64,000 nt of DNA from Phycomyces nitens (lineage: Eukaryota; Mucoromycota; Mucoromycetes; Mucorales; Phycomycetaceae): contig JAHRBC010000001.1 in assembly GCA_022702545.1 (NCBI GenBank), positions 4,464,001 to 4,528,000 of the forward strand. The letters run 5' to 3'. The notes beneath the pieces are model-generated. The model made no database searches. It was not told where the DNA came from and saw only the letters and a list, made by a program, of their open reading frames with translations. Shown here in pieces: positions 61,389-64,000 of this stretch. Position 1 is the stretch's first letter; every line of letters starts with the position of its first letter. Made by a program: the position numbers and the translations under genes.

Positions 61389-64000
61389 ATGAATGGCAAT
61401 GATGAATTACGTAAAGAGGTTGTTCAGATCTCACCTCATCTCGAACAGAAAGTATTGAACATCCTCAAAGTGGATAATCCACTTGATTCACCTGATTTCG
61501 ACCCAACAGAATACATTAATCGTCTGTTTCCCAATGGTAAGCCAATATCATCTCACCTAGCCATTTATATAACAATAATGGGCCTTTAGAACAATCGCTT
61601 GCCTCAATCGACACTGTCATTGACAAGCTTCAGCGGAAAATATCAGGAACAGGACGAGAGGCCGAACGACTGACCAATACACAGTCGGAGCTGGGTAGTA
61701 CTGGAGCAGAAGAGTTGGGAAAGGCAAAGGAGTCGATAAAGGTAAACGATATCTACTGGCCAGTTGTAGATACAGAATAGAGGATTATGGACTAAAATAA
61801 ATAAATAAAATAAATACATGTCTTAGGAACTATTCCAAAAGACCCAAGACATCAAAGTAAAGGCTGCACAATCAGAGGCCATGGTCCAAGATATCACACA
61901 AGATGTGAAATCCCTAGACTATGCCAAGCGCCACCTTATTCATTCTGTAACGGCATTAAAGCGTCTACAGATGCTTGGTATGTAGATCCATGTATGCAAT
62001 ATTGGTTTTATTTATATGGTTTGGTCTCTAGTTACTGCCGTGGATCAACTAGAGGTCATGTCACGCAATAAGCAATACAAAGAGAGTGCTCAGCTCCTAG
62101 AGGTATAACTAGAATACATAATTCAAGTTGGCTCAACTCTTTTTTGAACATAGGCAGTTATTCAACTGATGCAACACTTCAAGTCATACAAAAGTGTTCC
62201 TCAGATTTCTGAGCTTTCTGACCGGATCACAAAGCTGCAAAAGGACCTTGAAGTGTGTGTCTTGCATGAATTTGATGAAGGGTAATAAAAGGTACAAATA
62301 TCCAAGAAAATTAACATTAAATGATTTTGTAGGTTCAATAATGATGGTGTTGTCGTAGGACAGCCATGGGTACTTCATGATGCATGTCTTGTTGCAATTA
62401 CTCTAGGAAATGATACAAAGTAAGTGTCTTTTTTAATATATATATCCTGTGCTCATAAATAAACATTTCTTGCAGAGAAAAGATTCTAAAGAAATACATC
62501 GACCTTCAACTTGCCAACTATCGGCAGATATTTAGACCTTCTGAAGAGGTAAACAAAGGCTAATAGACAACTCCTTGTTTTTGGGGGGAAATCACGCTAA
62601 GCTTCAGTCTTCAAGGTATCACAACTGGACAATATCTCACGGCGATATGCTTTTCTTAAACGTATTTTGAAAGTATGTGATGAGGAGCATGGAGAGATAT
62701 TTCCAGTGTCATGGTGCGCAAGTGGACGCATCTGTGAGAAATTCTGCGTATATACAAGGTACTGAACATGGTCATCCTACTACATGTTAACAAACTCTAT
62801 CTTGAATATAGATCTGATCTGGAACTCGTTTTATCATCGTCTTCTCAAATCGATGTCAAGGAGCTCCTAAAAGCGCTACAGTTGACTATAGAATTCGAAG
62901 GACAATTGACCAAGAGATACGAGAAACATGCAAGTGAGGGACTTGTGTAAATGTGAACAAGATATTTATTCTTCTTTACCAAACAGGTCAAATATGTGGA
63001 TGGAAAAAAGGAGCCTATGCTTTGTTTCGAAAAGGCTATATCCTCTGCGTTTGTTCCTTATCTTTGGGTTTATATTAATGCGGAAGATAGGTAAAAAACC
63101 GAAAACTGATGAATGAAAGATGGTTATGTATACTTAGCGTGTTGTGGAATTTAGGACATTGAGCAAGATGATCGAGTCTTATATTCAATCAGACAAGGCG
63201 GCTGAAGATGACTCTAATATGGTGGTCTTGCCATCTAGTACTGATCTGTTTTACTTTTACCGCGAAACCTTGGTCCAATGTGCAAAGTTCTCTACTGGAA
63301 AGGCCTTTTGGGATTTATGCCAGCTGTTCTCAAAACATTTATATTCATATTGCAGCAAAGTTATTCTGGAGAACTATAGTTTGTAAGTCAAGTTTCTTTA
63401 TATTTGGTACTTGATATACTAACTTGTTTTCAAAAAAAAAAAGAGACAACAAAAAGGCTGTGACATTAGAGCATTTTCGCTTTGTCAGCTTGGCCCTAAA
63501 CACTGCAGATTATTGCTGCATGACAACCGCACAGGTAAGTTGGACCATGCATTAGTCTTACAGCTTTTTTTTTGACTTGGCTTGATATAGTTGGAAGAAA
63601 AGTTAAAAGAGACCATTGATCCAGAATATGCTGAAGATGTGAATCTGAAGAATGTCCAAGACACATTTATGAGGTGTGTCATAAAATATAAGCAATAACT
63701 GACAAATATATTAACTGGCAGATCCATACTCACAGTGCTGTATCAGCATCTATTGATAACATTACACGAAGTCTGGAGATTGTGTGTGATGTACAGCTTC
63801 AGCAAATGGCGCGATTGCAGTGGGGAACTATGGATACTGTAGGGGATCAATCGGATTATGTTAGTCAGCTACAAGATACTATCAAGCGCTACGTTACAAT
63901 GGTTGGAAAGACAATTGCCAACAAGCGTTACTTTAGGACATTTGGCGATCGTTTTGTGGAGTGAGTAAAGATATAAAACATACAAGGCATGTATATCTAA
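61389..64000 (+). CDS. VPS53: VPS53, GARP/EARP tethering complex subunit (3' partial)
   Basis: Fourteen exons before the edge: 61389-61536, 61590-61741, 61827-61977, 62032-62102, 62154-62281, 62333-62419, 62476-62548, 62616-62758, 62812-62929, 62987-63090, 63155-63382, 63444-63534, 63591-63673, 63736-63960; an intron starts at 63961 and the gene continues off the window. About 600 residues are visible. The VPS53 signature is seen at the N-terminus (LDSPDFDPTEYINRLFPNEQSL), then coiled coils with LDYAKRHLIHSVTALKRLQML, MQHFKSYKSVPQI, the FVPYLWVYINAEDR region and MARLQWGTMD. GARP tethers endosome-derived vesicles to the trans-Golgi. The intron 62930-62986 has a GC donor; without it the frame breaks. 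The start at 61389 is the first ATG but upstream open frame leaves doubt. Confidence 0.95.

Overview
The window is nuclear DNA from a filamentous fungus, most likely an early-diverging lineage such as Mucoromycota (order not certain). Genes are split by many short introns (mostly about 45-100 nt, GT-AG with CTAAC-like branch sites). Intergenic DNA is very AT-rich with A/T runs and microsatellites. The gene content includes a WNK-type kinase, which is unusual in Dikarya, beside typical fungal families (Zn2Cys6 regulator, ThrE/Prm10 protein, Srv2/CAP, arrestin-related adaptor, Gpt2/Sct1-like acyltransferase). I rebuilt exon structures by hand by matching reading phase across splice sites; coordinates are predictions, not transcript-supported.

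Layout. 1-1745: 3' part of dihydrolipoamide dehydrogenase. 4515-5287: four-TM protein. 5550-7740 (-): unrecognised membrane-anchored secretory protein. 9086-10966: coiled-coil protein with a dynein-adaptor CC1-box-like motif. 11309-13958: DEDDy 3'-5' exonuclease (EXD3/MUT-7-like). 15197-16968 (-): glycerolipid acyltransferase. 17248-18262 (-): VAP/Scs2. 19193-21077: septin. 21369-22045 (-) and 22354-23816: divergent spliceosome pair SNRNP27 / PPIE cyclophilin. 23995-24563 (-): glycine-rich RRM protein. 25114-25356: small presumed mitochondrial protein. 25395-26943 (-): AVT/SLC38 amino acid transporter. 26944-32876: about 6 kb without a recognisable gene. 32877-34598 (-): SAM methyltransferase. 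35229-36932: near-perfect inverted repeat with ~606-bp arms. 37167-38640 (-): arrestin-related adaptor, divergent from the WNK-like kinase 39116-41315. 41562-43814 (-): Zn2Cys6 factor. 44960-46985: ThrE family protein. 47104-48212 (-): HSD10-like SDR. 48950-52347 (-): double-bromodomain, ankyrin, AT-hook RSC4-like protein. 52801-55932 (-): secreted subtilase. 56515-57350 (-): dynactin p25. 57630-58808 (-): F-box/TPR/EF-hand protein. 59386-61156: Srv2/CAP. 61389 to the right edge: VPS53 of GARP.

Shared themes, by inference: membrane and motor traffic (candidate dynein adaptor, dynactin p25, VPS53, VAP, arrestin, septin, CAP), splicing (SNRNP27, PPIE, RRM protein) and lipid or mitochondrial metabolism (DLD, acyltransferase, HSD10-like SDR). 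The most unusual observations are the foldback inverted repeat, the high share of GC-AG introns (8 of about 128 inferred), a 25-nt candidate intron, the WNK kinase, and several uncommon domain combinations.
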